DNA of 64,000 bases from Dasania phycosphaerae (GTDB lineage Bacteria > Pseudomonadota > Gammaproteobacteria > Pseudomonadales > Dasaniaceae), in NCBI RefSeq assembly GCF_026891035.1, contig NZ_JAPTGG010000003.1:248001-312000 (forward strand). The letters are read 5' to 3'. Positions 15,998 through 25,443 of the stretch are shown here, piece after piece. Every line of letters begins with the position of its first letter. Position 1 is the stretch's first letter. Below the pieces are notes generated by a model. It had not been told where the DNA came from. It saw nothing but the letters and a program-made list of their open reading frames with translations, and searched no databases. Made by a program: the position numbers and the translations under genes.

Positions 15998-18301
15998 ATG
16001 CTTGAATCACTGCGCATCATAGTACAAGAGTTAAACAGCATACGGGGCTTGCAGCCGGTGCTGGATACGATTGCTACGCGTGTGCGTGATGCGATAGGCA
16101 CCGAAGTTTGCACGGTGTATTTACGCGATCAAAAAACGGATCGCTATATATTTATGGCTACCGAAGGCCTAAACCGTGAGTTTATAGGCAAGGCTTCAGT
16201 AGGCTCCCACGAGGGCTTGGTGGGCCAAGTGGCGCGTAGGGAAGAGCCTATCAACCTGCAAAATGCCATGGCCGATCCCCATTTTATTTGCCTGCCGGGT
16301 ATAGGCGAAGAAGCGTATAGGGGCTTTTTAGGTGTGCCCATTATCCACCAGCGCACCGTGCTGGGGGTGTTGGTGGTGCAGCAAAAAAGCCAGCGCCGCT
16401 TTGATGAAGATGAAGAAGCCTTTTTAGTTACCGTGTCGGCGCAATTGGCCGGGGTGATTGCCCATGCCCAAGTCACCGGCTCTATAGGCCTGTTATCGGA
16501 AGACGAAGATGAAAAGCTGGCGGGCGGCAAGTTTGACGGGGTTAGTGGCTCGGCAGGGGTATGCATAGGTACGGGGGTAGTGGTCACACCTACCGCCGAT
16601 TTATACTCGGTGCCCGATCGTAGCTCCACCAATATAGAGCTGGAACTGAAGTTTTTTAATCAATGTTTACAAGCCGTACGCAAGGATATAGAGGAGCTTA
16701 GCGGCAAGCTGGCCAGCCGTTTAGCCCGAGAAGAGCAGGCTTTATTTGATGTTTATCTCAGTATGCTGGATGACAATGCGCTGCCCTTAGAGGTGTGCCA
16801 GCGCATAGAACAGGGCCAGTGGGCGCAGGGGGCGGTCAGTCAAGTCATACGCGCTCACGTAGACACCTTTGAGAGTATGAATGACCCCTATCTTAAAGAG
16901 CGCGCCACCGATGTTAAAGATTTAGGTAGGCGAGTACTTGCTTACCTGCAGCTTACCGATGATGAAGAGCTGATATACCCTGACCAAACCATTTTAATCG
17001 GCGAAGAGCTCACCGCCTCTATGTTGGCAGAAGTGCCGCCAGAGAAGCTGGCGGGCTTGGTATCAGTGCGCGGTTCGGCCAACTCCCACGTTGCTATCTT
17101 TGCGCGCTCCCTAGGTATACCCACGGTCATGGGGGTGCAGGATTTGCCCTTTACCAAGTTAGAGGGGCGGGAAATTATACTTGATGGCTATAACGGCCAT
17201 GTGCATTACAACCCCAGCGAAGAGTTACATAGCCGCTTTCAGGCCATCATAGAAGAAGAATCACAGCTGATTAAGGGCTTTGAGGTTTTAAAAGACCTAC
17301 CCGGTGAAACCACGGATAAGCATCGCATAGGCCTATGGGTTAATACCGGCCTGATGGCCGATGTGCTGCGCTCTTTGGAGCGGGGCGCTGAAGGGGTGGG
17401 TCTGTACCGCAGCGAGGTGCCGTTTTTACTGCGTGAACGTTTCCCTTCGGAAGAGGAACAACGGGCAATTTACCGCGAGCAGCTAGAGGCCTTTGCACCG
17501 CGCAAGGTCACCATGCGTACCTTGGATGTGGGTGGCGATAAGTCGTTGTCGTACTTTCCTATAGTCGAAGATAACCCCTTTTTAGGCTGGCGCGGTATTC
17601 GCGTCACCCTGGATCACCCGGAAATATTTTTGGTGCAGGTACGGGCCATGTTGAAGGCCAATCAGGGTTTAAACAATCTGCGCATTATGCTGCCTATGAT
17701 TAGCAGCGTGACCGAGCTGGAAGAGGCTTTAGAGCTGCTTTATAGGGCCCACGATGAATTAATCGAAGAGCTGGGCGTGGAGCTGGAGTTGCCGGAAATA
17801 GGGGTGATGATAGAGGTGCCAGCGGCGGTATATCAGGCTAGGGATTTGGCCAAGCGCGTCAGCTTTTTATCGGTGGGTTCTAATGATTTAACCCAGTATT
17901 TATTGGCGGTAGACAGAAATAACTCGCGGGTAGCCTCGATTTTTGATCCTTTTCACCCAGCCATCTTGCAGGCCTTGCAAAAAGTGGCCGAAGACGCTCA
18001 CGCCGAAGGCCAGCAGGTAAGTATTTGCGGTGAGCTGGCGGGTAACCCCTTGGCGTCGCCGCTACTGGTGGCCATGGGCTATGATGTGCTCTCTATGAGT
18101 GCCAGCAACCTGCCTAAAGTTAAATCGGTGGTGCGCAGCTTGAGCTACCAGCAGTGCCAAGACTTGCTGCAGCAGGCTATGCAAATGGATAACTCCCGCG
18201 ATATACGCGAGTTGCTGGAGCAGGTGCTGACCGATGTAGGGGCGCATCGCATGCTCAACCCGGTATTAGATGAGGGTGAAGCTAAGCCTGAGCATGGTTA
18301 G
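15998..18301 (+). CDS. ptsP: Phosphoenolpyruvate-protein phosphotransferase PtsP (enzyme I-Ntr)
   Basis: This is the first component of the nitrogen phosphotransferase system and passes phosphate from PEP to NPr. The 767-residue protein has an N-terminal GAF domain (about 1-165; FLGVPIIHQRTVLGVLVVQQ), the swivelling phosphohistidine domain with its active His in RGSANSHVAIFAR, and the TIM-barrel PEP domain (GVGLYRSEVPFL, DVGGDK, SVGSNDLTQY, catalytic Cys in ICGELAGNP). NPr (ptsO) and ptsN are not in the window. The 3' end overlaps the convergent NRDE gene by 20 bases. Confidence 0.97.
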   Translation: MLESLRIIVQELNSIRGLQPVLDTIATRVRDAIGTEVCTVYLRDQKTDRYIFMATEGLNREFIGKASVGSHEGLVGQVARREEPINLQNAMADPHFICLPGIGEEAYRGFLGVPIIHQRTVLGVLVVQQKSQRRFDEDEEAFLVTVSAQLAGVIAHAQVTGSIGLLSEDEDEKLAGGKFDGVSGSAGVCIGTGVVVTPTADLYSVPDRSSTNIELELKFFNQCLQAVRKDIEELSGKLASRLAREEQALFDVYLSMLDDNALPLEVCQRIEQGQWAQGAVSQVIRAHVDTFESMNDPYLKERATDVKDLGRRVLAYLQLTDDEELIYPDQTILIGEELTASMLAEVPPEKLAGLVSVRGSANSHVAIFARSLGIPTVMGVQDLPFTKLEGREIILDGYNGHVHYNPSEELHSRFQAIIEEESQLIKGFEVLKDLPGETTDKHRIGLWVNTGLMADVLRSLERGAEGVGLYRSEVPFLLRERFPSEEEQRAIYREQLEAFAPRKVTMRTLDVGGDKSLSYFPIVEDNPFLGWRGIRVTLDHPEIFLVQVRAMLKANQGLNNLRIMLPMISSVTELEEALELLYRAHDELIEELGVELELPEIGVMIEVPAAVYQARDLAKRVSFLSVGSNDLTQYLLAVDRNNSRVASIFDPFHPAILQALQKVAEDAHAEGQQVSICGELAGNPLASPLLVAMGYDVLSMSASNLPKVKSVVRSLSYQQCQDLLQQAMQMDNSRDIRELLEQVLTDVGAHRMLNPVLDEGEAKPEHG

Positions 18302-19082
18302 TGGCAGCGTTAGCGCTTATGTGCTGTTCGACTTTATGGCTGGCATGGCCATCCGCCGTATAATTTTGCTCCACAAATTTTATTGCGCCGCTGCGGTGAA
18401 ATAGCACAACGCTGGTGCAGCGGGTACCGTAATCCTCAGACACAATAAAACGGCTGGATAGCAATTGCTCGCGCTCGCGGCTAAGCCCTGTGTTGGGTAA
18501 GTGTTGGGCGGCGGTGTGGCGGTCTTGCATGTCGGCAATGAGGCTGGCGCTATCGAAAGCGCTATCGATAGCGCCGCTAGTTAAGCGCTGCTGCAGGGCG
18601 GCCTTGCTGCTAATGACCTTGGGCCAGGCGCTGTCCAGTGGGCCGTTACTCAGCCCATAAATACCGGGTTTAAGAGTCTGCGGGCTGGCCAGGCGATTGC
18701 TGAAATAGTGCAGTTGCTGCGCATTGCCACAGATAAAATTAAAGCCCGCATAGTCTTGTTGCTGTGCGGCTAGTTGGCTGAGGTATTCGCTGGCAGAGGC
18801 TGAGCCGGATAAAAAATCACGGCTTAGCGCGCCCCTAGAGCGTGCTGCTGTGGTGTATGGGTTTAGGGTTTCGCGATAATTGGTGACGGCGGCAAATTGG
18901 CCTTGCTGGTTGATCCCTAACCAAGTGCCGCCTGCTTGCAGGTCGCGGCCGGCAAAAATCTGCGGCTGCTCCTGCCAGAAATGAGCGCTGGCCGTGGCGC
19001 GGGCATAATACTCATCACGGTTGGCTAGCACGATCAACGGCCAATCTGGGTGTTGCTGTAGGGCGAAGGTAATTAAACACAT
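18282..19082 (-). CDS. NRDE/TANGO2 family protein
   Basis: The 266-residue product has the family hallmarks: an N-terminal cysteine directly after Met (MCLITFAL), which could act as a nucleophile, and ANRDEYY near residue 20, which gives the family its name. GTWLGINQQGQFAAVTNYRE and YGTRCTSVVL near the C-terminus are also typical. The cellular role in bacteria is not settled; the human relative TANGO2 has been linked to haem and lipid handling. I chose the ATG at 19082, since residues encoded upstream to 19313 do not fit the family. It overlaps ptsP tail to tail. Confidence 0.9.
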   Translation of the reverse strand: MCLITFALQQHPDWPLIVLANRDEYYARATASAHFWQEQPQIFAGRDLQAGGTWLGINQQGQFAAVTNYRETLNPYTTAARSRGALSRDFLSGSASASEYLSQLAAQQQDYAGFNFICGNAQQLHYFSNRLASPQTLKPGIYGLSNGPLDSAWPKVISSKAALQQRLTSGAIDSAFDSASLIADMQDRHTAAQHLPNTGLSREREQLLSSRFIVSEDYGTRCTSVVLFHRSGAIKFVEQNYTADGHASHKVEQHISANAATNHAQA

Positions 19083-19242
19083 AAGGCTAAGGCCGGTATA
19101 AAGAAGCCCATTATAGACGCATAAATTATCAATCGGCCAAGGCTTTGGGCATAATGGCTTTTTCAGGCATAGGCCAAGCCACAGCTGTAATATACGCTGT
19201 TTATAAATCGCGAATAAATCTAAATTAGGTAGCTCAACTAGC

Positions 19243-20061
19243 ATGTTACAACACCCGAACTTTGATCCCATTGCTTTGCAGTTGGGGCCTTTATCCATAC
19301 ATTGGTATGGCATTATGTATTTGCTGGGTTTTGCTGCCGCTTGGTGGCTGGCGCAGCGGCGCAGCCAAACCGATTACTCGCCTATAGCCGCCAAACAAGT
19401 TGATGATTTAATTTTTTATTGTGCCTTAGGCGTGGTGTTAGGCGGTCGTTTTGGCTATGTGCTGTTTTATAATTTTGATAAATTTTTAGCCGATCCTATT
19501 TGGCTGATTAAAGTGTGGCAGGGTGGCATGTCTTTTCATGGCGGCTTGTTGGGTGTTTTTACTGCGTTAATTTTATACGCGCGCCATTTAAAAATATCTT
19601 TAGGGGCGCTGTGTGATTTTGTTGCGCCTTTGGTGCCTATAGGTTTGGGCTTGGGGCGCATAGGTAATTTTATAGGGCAAGAGCTCTGGGGGCGGGTTAG
19701 CGATGTGCCTTGGGCCATGGTTTTTACAAGCGATCCTGAGCGCTTGCCGCGTCATCCTTCACAGCTTTATCAATTTATGCTGGAAGGGGTGCTGCTATTT
19801 ATAATTTTATTTTTCTTTTCTGGTAAGCGCAGGCCTGAGTGGTCGGTAGCGGGTTTGTTTTTATTGAGTTACGGCGCGTTTAGGTTTGTGGTGGAGTTTT
19901 TCCGTCAGCCCGATAGCCATATAGGTTTTGATGCCTTTGGTTGGTTAACTCGCGGGCAGGAATTGTCCTTGCCTATGATAGTCGTGGGGGCCGCCATGAT
20001 GTGGTGGGCCTATAGTCGAAATAATATTAGTGCTAACAGTACAGCTAAGCCGTATAAGTAA
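19243..20061 (+). CDS. lgt: Prolipoprotein diacylglyceryl transferase
   Basis: Lgt attaches diacylglycerol to the lipobox cysteine of prolipoproteins at the inner membrane. The 272-residue protein has about seven membrane helices, the N-terminal SIHWYGIMYLLGF block, and the Lgt signature GRIGNFIGQELWGR with the essential Arg and Asn. It should serve the several lipoproteins in this window. It begins a lgt-thyA-folA run with 15 and 17-base gaps. Confidence 0.97.
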   Translation: MLQHPNFDPIALQLGPLSIHWYGIMYLLGFAAAWWLAQRRSQTDYSPIAAKQVDDLIFYCALGVVLGGRFGYVLFYNFDKFLADPIWLIKVWQGGMSFHGGLLGVFTALILYARHLKISLGALCDFVAPLVPIGLGLGRIGNFIGQELWGRVSDVPWAMVFTSDPERLPRHPSQLYQFMLEGVLLFIILFFFSGKRRPEWSVAGLFLLSYGAFRFVVEFFRQPDSHIGFDAFGWLTRGQELSLPMIVVGAAMMWWAYSRNNISANSTAKPYK

Positions 20062-20076
20062 AGGGTATAGTCAGTA

Positions 20077-20910
20077 ATGAAACAATATTTAGATTTGTTA
20101 AATCATATTTTAGAAAATGGCGAGCAAAAAGGGGATAGAACCGGTACCGGTGTTAAATCAGTATTTGGCTATCAGTTTCGCGTTAACTTGGCGCAAGGCT
20201 TTCCCTTGGTGACGACTAAAAAACTGCATCTGCGCTCTATCATTCATGAGTTGCTGTGGTTTTTAAATGGCGATACCAATATTAAATATTTGCAAGATAA
20301 CGGCGTAACAATTTGGGATGAGTGGGCTGACGAAAATGGTGAGTTGGGCCCCGTCTATGGTAAACAGTGGCGCTCATGGCCTACGCCTGAGGGTGGCCAT
20401 ATTGATCAAATTGCAACAGTGATAGAGCAGTTAAAAAATAATCCCAATAGTCGCCGCATGATAGTGTCGGGTTGGAATGTGGCAGATTTGCCTGATGAGT
20501 CTTTAAGTCCGGTAGAAAATGTTAAGCAGGGTCGTATGGCCTTGGCCACTTGCCATGCTTTTTTTCAGTTCTACGTTGCTAATGGCAAGCTTTCTTGTCA
20601 GTTATACCAAAGAAGTTGCGATACTTTTTTGGGCTTGCCATTTAATATTGCTTCCTATGCTTTGTTAACGCATATGCTGGCCCAGCAATGTGACTTAGAG
20701 GTGGGCGATTTTGTTTGGACGGGCGGTGATGTGCATTTATATAATAATCATATGGAGCAAGCTCAACAACAGTTAAGTCGTGAGCCTTTACCGCTACCTA
20801 CATTAAAAATAAAACGTAAGCCTGCAAGTATTTCTGATTATCACTTTGATGATTTTGAAATTATTAATTATCAAAGCCACCCGGCGATTAAAGCGCCTAT
20901 TTCTATTTAA
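20077..20910 (+). CDS. thyA: Thymidylate synthase
   Basis: ThyA methylates dUMP to dTMP with methylene-THF and yields dihydrofolate, which FolA (next gene) recycles. The 277-residue product has the catalytic cysteine at Cys159 in LATCHAFFQFYV, the substrate-binding QRSCDTFLGLPFNI block and the N-terminal DRTGTG motif. It is slightly longer than E. coli ThyA (264), with an insert around residues 85-150. Confidence 0.98.
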   Translation: MKQYLDLLNHILENGEQKGDRTGTGVKSVFGYQFRVNLAQGFPLVTTKKLHLRSIIHELLWFLNGDTNIKYLQDNGVTIWDEWADENGELGPVYGKQWRSWPTPEGGHIDQIATVIEQLKNNPNSRRMIVSGWNVADLPDESLSPVENVKQGRMALATCHAFFQFYVANGKLSCQLYQRSCDTFLGLPFNIASYALLTHMLAQQCDLEVGDFVWTGGDVHLYNNHMEQAQQQLSREPLPLPTLKIKRKPASISDYHFDDFEIINYQSHPAIKAPISI

Positions 20911-20927
20911 TAAAATGAATAAAAAAG

Positions 20928-21458
20928 ATGAATGATATAGCAATAAAAATTTCTATGATAGTGGCTGTTGCCGAAAACGGTGTGATAGGGCGCAATAATC
21001 AATTGCCCTGGTACTTGCCCGAAGATTTAAAATATTTTAAGCGCGTGACTATGGCCAAGCCTATAGTGATGGGCAGAAAAACTTTTGAGTCTATAGGCAG
21101 GCCGCTGCCTGGGCGCAGCAATATCGTTGTTACCCGTAACACTCATTTTAGTGCTGAAGGCGTAAAAGTCGTCGGTAGTATAGATGAAGCAATTAAGTTG
21201 GCGGACGATATTGCTGTGATCGATGGTGCTAAAGAATTAATGATAATTGGCGGTGCGCAATTGTATGCGGATATTTTGCCAAAAGTAGACCGGCTCTATC
21301 TTACCGAGGTGCATGCGGTGGTAGAGGGCGATGCTTTTTTTCCCGAAATAGACAGAGAAATGTGGCGAGAAGTAGCGCGTGAAAAGTATTTGGCCAGTGG
21401 GCCAAATACCTATGATTACAGCTTTGTAGTGCTGGATCGCTGCAAAAATGACCAGTAG
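20928..21458 (+). CDS. folA: Dihydrofolate reductase
   Basis: FolA reduces dihydrofolate to tetrahydrofolate with NADPH. The 176-residue product shows ISMIVAVAENGVIGRNNQLPWYLPEDLKYF in its N-terminal portion, with the catalytic acid in the LPEDL helix, MGRKTFESIGRPLPGR for NADPH binding and IIGGAQLY. The first nine residues are a short extension, so the ATG at 20928 may not be the only start. It ends the lgt-thyA-folA run. Confidence 0.97.
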   Translation: MNDIAIKISMIVAVAENGVIGRNNQLPWYLPEDLKYFKRVTMAKPIVMGRKTFESIGRPLPGRSNIVVTRNTHFSAEGVKVVGSIDEAIKLADDIAVIDGAKELMIIGGAQLYADILPKVDRLYLTEVHAVVEGDAFFPEIDREMWREVAREKYLASGPNTYDYSFVVLDRCKNDQ

Positions 21459-21703
21459 GCATGTGTTACCAAACGTGGCAAAAGTGTTTCCATATTTCTC
21501 TTGGCAAGGTAACACTTCACCCTTTGGTGGTAAATTTTAGAATTTACTGCTGAAAATAGGGAATGAGCGTTGATTATTGAATTCAGATCCTATTAAATGC
21601 GCGCTTGTTCTTGAAATGCAAAGTAGTACGACTACCTTAAATTGATAGGTTAGAAGTTTCTCAAACTGTTTTAATAAACATCCCTGAAGGAAATGCAATC
21701 CCC

Positions 21704-22489
21704 ATGAATATGCATCGATTCAAAACGATCGCGTTTGCCATGACTATGTCAGCTGGCACGCTGCTTGGCGCTTCTGGCGCACAAGCGAACACCGTTGATG
21801 CTGTGATCAAAGTAGGCGAGGCAAAAACTGTCGCCGCCCAACAATCACAGAAGAAAATTGACACATTAGCTGGAGAGACCGACAGCTTGTTACAAGACTA
21901 TAAGACAGTCATGAAGCAAGTAGACGGCCTTAAGGTGTATAACTCACGTCTGGAAAAGCAAATTGCTAACCAGTTAGAGCGCATCGAAGATATCGAAGCC
22001 TCTATCGGTCAAGTAACTGTTATACAGCGTCAGGTAACCCCTCTGGTTATTCGCATGATTGACGGTTTGGAGCAGTTTGTAAAACTTGATATTCCATTCC
22101 ATCAAGAAGAGCGTGCAGCGCGCATTAAGTTCTTGCGCACTAACGTAGACCGCTCTGATTTGGCTGTTTCTGAGAAGTTTCGCCAAGTATTAGAGGCTTA
22201 CAAAATCGAAAATGAGTACGGTCGTAAGATCGATGCTTATAAAGGTAGCGTAGCTATAGACGGTGTTGAGCGTGAAGTTAACTTCTTCCGCGTTGGCCGT
22301 GTAGCCTTGTTATATCAAACAACTGACACTGAAATCTCAGGTGCCTGGGATAAGAAAACAGGTCAATTCGTTCAGTTAGAGAAAAGTGCCTATCGCAGTG
22401 CAATCTTGAAAGGTTTAAAAGTTGCACGTAAAGAAGCCTCTATCGATATCTTGAAATTACCGATTCCTGCTCCGGAGGCCGCTAAATAA
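21704..22489 (+). CDS. DUF3450 periplasmic coiled-coil protein
   Basis: The 261-residue product has a signal peptide (cleavage probably after SGAQA near residue 28) and a long coiled coil (about 40-125) ahead of a compact C-terminal part (SGAWDKKTGQFVQLEK). It matches the DUF3450 family. It opens the TonB operon and its stop overlaps the next start as TAATG. DUF3450 proteins repeatedly accompany TtpC-type TonB systems, so a periplasmic accessory role in the energy-transducing complex is inferred. Codons are biased to CGT/GGT forms unlike nearby genes, which suggests high expression. Confidence 0.85.
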   Translation: MNMHRFKTIAFAMTMSAGTLLGASGAQANTVDAVIKVGEAKTVAAQQSQKKIDTLAGETDSLLQDYKTVMKQVDGLKVYNSRLEKQIANQLERIEDIEASIGQVTVIQRQVTPLVIRMIDGLEQFVKLDIPFHQEERAARIKFLRTNVDRSDLAVSEKFRQVLEAYKIENEYGRKIDAYKGSVAIDGVEREVNFFRVGRVALLYQTTDTEISGAWDKKTGQFVQLEKSAYRSAILKGLKVARKEASIDILKLPIPAPEAAK

Positions 22490-23874
22490 TGAAAACTCAA
22501 TTATTTAAGTCAGCAATATTTGCTGCGTTGACTATGGCTTCAGCTACTGTAGTAGTTGCACAAGAAGCTAAATCATTAGACCAATTGTTAGGTTTTGTTA
22601 AGCAAGGTCAAATTGACGAAGCTAAAGAAAACAAGCAGCGCGAAGCGGCTTTCCGCAACGCTAAAGCTAAGCAAGGTCAATTATTGAACGAAGCTAAAGC
22701 TATGCGTACCGCTCAAGAGAAGCGTTCTGCACAGCTAGAAGGCGAGTTCGAGAAAAACGAATTGCGCGTAGCTGATAAGCAACGTCAATTAAAAGAGCGT
22801 TTGGGTACTTTGACTGAGTTATTCGGTCACCTAACCTCTACTGCTGGTGACTTACGCGGTAACTTCGGTAGCTCATTAGTAAGCGCCCAGTTCCCTAACC
22901 GTGAAGCTTTCCTAGACGAAATGATTGCTAAGATGAGCGGAGCTGAGAAGCTACCTAGCATCGAAGAAATCGAGCGTTTATGGTTTGAATTACAGCGTGA
23001 AATGACTGAATCTGGTCGTATTGTTGCCTTTGACGCCGAAGTATCTACTCCAGGCGGTGAAAAGTCAGTACGTAAAGTTGTACGTGTTGGTACTTTCAAC
23101 ATGGTGACTGAAGACGGCAAATACTTACAGTATGTGTCTGAAACCGGTGGTTTAAACGAATTAGCACGTCAGCCTTCAGGTCCTGTTGTGGGCTGGGCAA
23201 AAGATTTAGCTAATGCGACTGAAGGCTTCAGCCCATTTGGTGTTGACCCCACAGGTCCTACTGGCGGTACTTTCCTAGCTGCGTTGATCAACTCTCCAAC
23301 TTTGGGTGAGCGCTTTGAGCAAGGTGGCACTATCGGTAAGGCAATTGCAGCTGTAGGTGTGTTCGCAATATTGTTAGCCTTGTGGCGTCTAGTAGTGTTA
23401 ACCGGTGTTAATGCCCGCGTTAGTGCTCAGCTTAAGTCTGATAAAGCCAATACTAACAACCCACTGGGTCGTGTGTTGATGGTTCACGAGCAGAACCCAA
23501 CTATGGATACTGAAACTCTAGAATTGAAGCTTTCTGAAGCGATTCTACGTGAAGTACCTAAGATTGAGTTTGGCTTGAACCTGTTGAAAATCATTGCCGC
23601 GATTGCGCCTCTGATGGGTCTACTAGGTACCGTAACCGGTATGATCATTACCTTCCAAGCTATCACCATCTTCGGTGCTGGTGATCCAAAAGCAATGGCT
23701 GGCGGTATCTCTGGTGCGCTTGTAACGACGGTATTGGGTCTATTAGTAGCGATTCCAACAGTACTACTACACACTGTGACCAGTGGTCAGGCTAAGAAAG
23801 TTATCCAAGTATTGGACGAGCAATCTACAGGCCTAATCGCTGAGCATACTGAGGCTCAACTGGGGAAAGCGTAA
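22489..23874 (+). CDS. ttpC: TtpC-like MotA/TolQ/ExbB proton channel protein
   Basis: The 461-residue protein has a signal peptide (ending VVVAQ), a periplasmic charged coiled coil (about 35-110), further periplasmic sequence, and a C-terminal ExbB/TolQ channel domain from about residue 275. The channel motif is APLMGLLGTVTGMIITFQAI, followed by GDPKAMAGGISGALVTTVLGLLVAIPT. This layout is that of TtpC in the TonB2 system of Vibrio, where it is required for TonB2-driven iron transport. It is followed directly by a second, short ExbB. Confidence 0.9.
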   Translation: MKTQLFKSAIFAALTMASATVVVAQEAKSLDQLLGFVKQGQIDEAKENKQREAAFRNAKAKQGQLLNEAKAMRTAQEKRSAQLEGEFEKNELRVADKQRQLKERLGTLTELFGHLTSTAGDLRGNFGSSLVSAQFPNREAFLDEMIAKMSGAEKLPSIEEIERLWFELQREMTESGRIVAFDAEVSTPGGEKSVRKVVRVGTFNMVTEDGKYLQYVSETGGLNELARQPSGPVVGWAKDLANATEGFSPFGVDPTGPTGGTFLAALINSPTLGERFEQGGTIGKAIAAVGVFAILLALWRLVVLTGVNARVSAQLKSDKANTNNPLGRVLMVHEQNPTMDTETLELKLSEAILREVPKIEFGLNLLKIIAAIAPLMGLLGTVTGMIITFQAITIFGAGDPKAMAGGISGALVTTVLGLLVAIPTVLLHTVTSGQAKKVIQVLDEQSTGLIAEHTEAQLGKA

Positions 23875-24402
23875 ATGAACTACCTCTATGACGCACCGGA
23901 TATAATCAGACGGTTCATGGAGTCTGGGGGCGATGTGCTTTGGCTCATCGCTCTACTGACCTTCGTAATGTGGTCACTGGTATTCGAGCGTTTTTGGTAT
24001 TTCCATGGGGCTATGCGCCGCGATGTTGATAATGCAGTAAATGCATGGGAAGCACGCAGCGAACGCAAGTCCTGGAACGCCCACCAGATTCGTCGCCAAT
24101 TAATTTCACAGGTGACTTTAAGAATCAACCAAGGCTTACCAATGATTAAAACATTGGTAGCCATGGCGCCTTTATTAGGTCTGCTAGGCACGGTAACAGG
24201 TATGATAGAAGTATTTAATATCATGGCTGTAACCGGCGGTGGCGACGCTAAATCAATGGCGGGTGGTGTATCGAAAGCGACGATCCCAACTATGGCTGGG
24301 ATGGTAGCCGCGCTATCGGGCGTGTTTGCCAATACTTATGTAACTCGTGTTGCTGAGCGTGAAAGCGAGCTGCTCGAAGACCATCTGACAACTGATCACT
24401 AA
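23875..24402 (+). CDS. exbB: ExbB proton channel subunit
   Basis: This short ExbB (175 residues) has the first membrane helix near 18-35 and the paired channel helices with APLLGLLGTVTGMIEVFNIM and KSMAGGVSKATIPTMAGMVAALSG. With ExbD it forms the proton-driven motor that energises TonB. The ATG follows the previous TAA with no gap, so translation is coupled. Confidence 0.95.
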   Translation: MNYLYDAPDIIRRFMESGGDVLWLIALLTFVMWSLVFERFWYFHGAMRRDVDNAVNAWEARSERKSWNAHQIRRQLISQVTLRINQGLPMIKTLVAMAPLLGLLGTVTGMIEVFNIMAVTGGGDAKSMAGGVSKATIPTMAGMVAALSGVFANTYVTRVAERESELLEDHLTTDH

Positions 24403-24412
24403 GAGATTCAAC

Positions 24413-24820
24413 ATGCGCAGAAATAATAGAAGAGGCGGTGAAGATAACGCCTCAGAAATTGATTTAACGCCAATGCTGGACGTTGTATTCATCATGCTGA
24501 TTTTCTTCATCGTGACGGCTTCGTTCATTAAAGAAGCAGGCATAGAAGTTAATCGTCCAGAAGCATCGACAGCTAGCAAAAAAGAGAATGTAAATATTCT
24601 TGTTGCGGTAAGTGCTACCAACGAAATATGGATAGACAAGCGTCGTGTAGATAAGCGCTCTGTTCGTTCCGTTATCGAACGTATGCACGCAGAGAACCCG
24701 AAAGGGGCAGTGGTAGTTCAAGCTGATTTAGCTTCAACAACCGAAACTGTAACCTCTGTTATCGATTCTGCTCGCGCTGCGGGTGTATTCGATGTGTCGC
24801 TAGCCACAGAAGATGACTAA
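24413..24820 (+). CDS. exbD: ExbD energy-transducing subunit
   Basis: ExbD (135 residues) is a single-span inner-membrane protein with a periplasmic domain. The helix begins with the essential proton-carrying Asp in EIDLTPMLDVVFIMLIFF. The periplasmic domain contains KGAVVVQADLAS. AAGAGA lies upstream of the ATG. Only three bases separate its stop from the tonB start. Confidence 0.95.
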   Translation: MRRNNRRGGEDNASEIDLTPMLDVVFIMLIFFIVTASFIKEAGIEVNRPEASTASKKENVNILVAVSATNEIWIDKRRVDKRSVRSVIERMHAENPKGAVVVQADLASTTETVTSVIDSARAAGVFDVSLATEDD

Positions 24821-24823
24821 AGT

Positions 24824-25426
24824 ATGAATTACGCACGTTTACTAATTGGCACGGCATTAGGTTTTGTTGTAACAGCAGTCCTATTTGTCATCATGCCAAC
24901 GTTAATCGAAATGGCAGATAAATCGTTGGATGAATCAAAAATCCAACGTATTGCTGACATCACGATGCCCGAAGTAGAGATCGACGTGAACTTGGCTGAA
25001 GTCAAGCCGCCCAAGCCGGCTGACCCTGAAGAGCCGCCACCTGAAATGGATCAACCCGATGTTAGCGATGTGGATATTAGCCCTGATGCGGTTAATATGA
25101 CGCCCACCGCTTCATTAGAGATTGATATAGGTTCAGGCTTTGGTGGTGCTGATGGTGAATATTTGCCGATCTTTAAAGTGGCACCCATGTATCCTCGTAG
25201 AGCGAATAGCCGTGGTATAACCGGTTACTGTATTGTTGAATACACCGTAACAACTACCGGCGCAACAAAAGACGTAGTACCTGTCGATTGTGAACCTGCG
25301 GGCTATTTTGAACGTACTTCTGTGAAAGCAGCATTGAAATTTAAGTACAAGCCGCGTGTATTAGATGGCGAGCCCATCGAAGTACCTGGCGTTCAAAACC
25401 GCTTTATCTACGAGCTTGATCAATAA
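24824..25426 (+). CDS. tonB: TonB family protein (TonB2-type)
   Basis: This TonB (200 residues) is short. It has an N-terminal signal anchor (about 5-28), a brief proline/acidic linker (KPPKPADPEEPPPE), and a C-terminal TonB domain with YPRRANSRGITGYCIVEYTV and a final beta strand. It should contact TonB-dependent outer-membrane receptors and pass on energy from ExbB-ExbD. No receptor gene lies beside it. Confidence 0.95.
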   Translation: MNYARLLIGTALGFVVTAVLFVIMPTLIEMADKSLDESKIQRIADITMPEVEIDVNLAEVKPPKPADPEEPPPEMDQPDVSDVDISPDAVNMTPTASLEIDIGSGFGGADGEYLPIFKVAPMYPRRANSRGITGYCIVEYTVTTTGATKDVVPVDCEPAGYFERTSVKAALKFKYKPRVLDGEPIEVPGVQNRFIYELDQ

Positions 25427-25443
25427 CTACGGGTCATTTGATA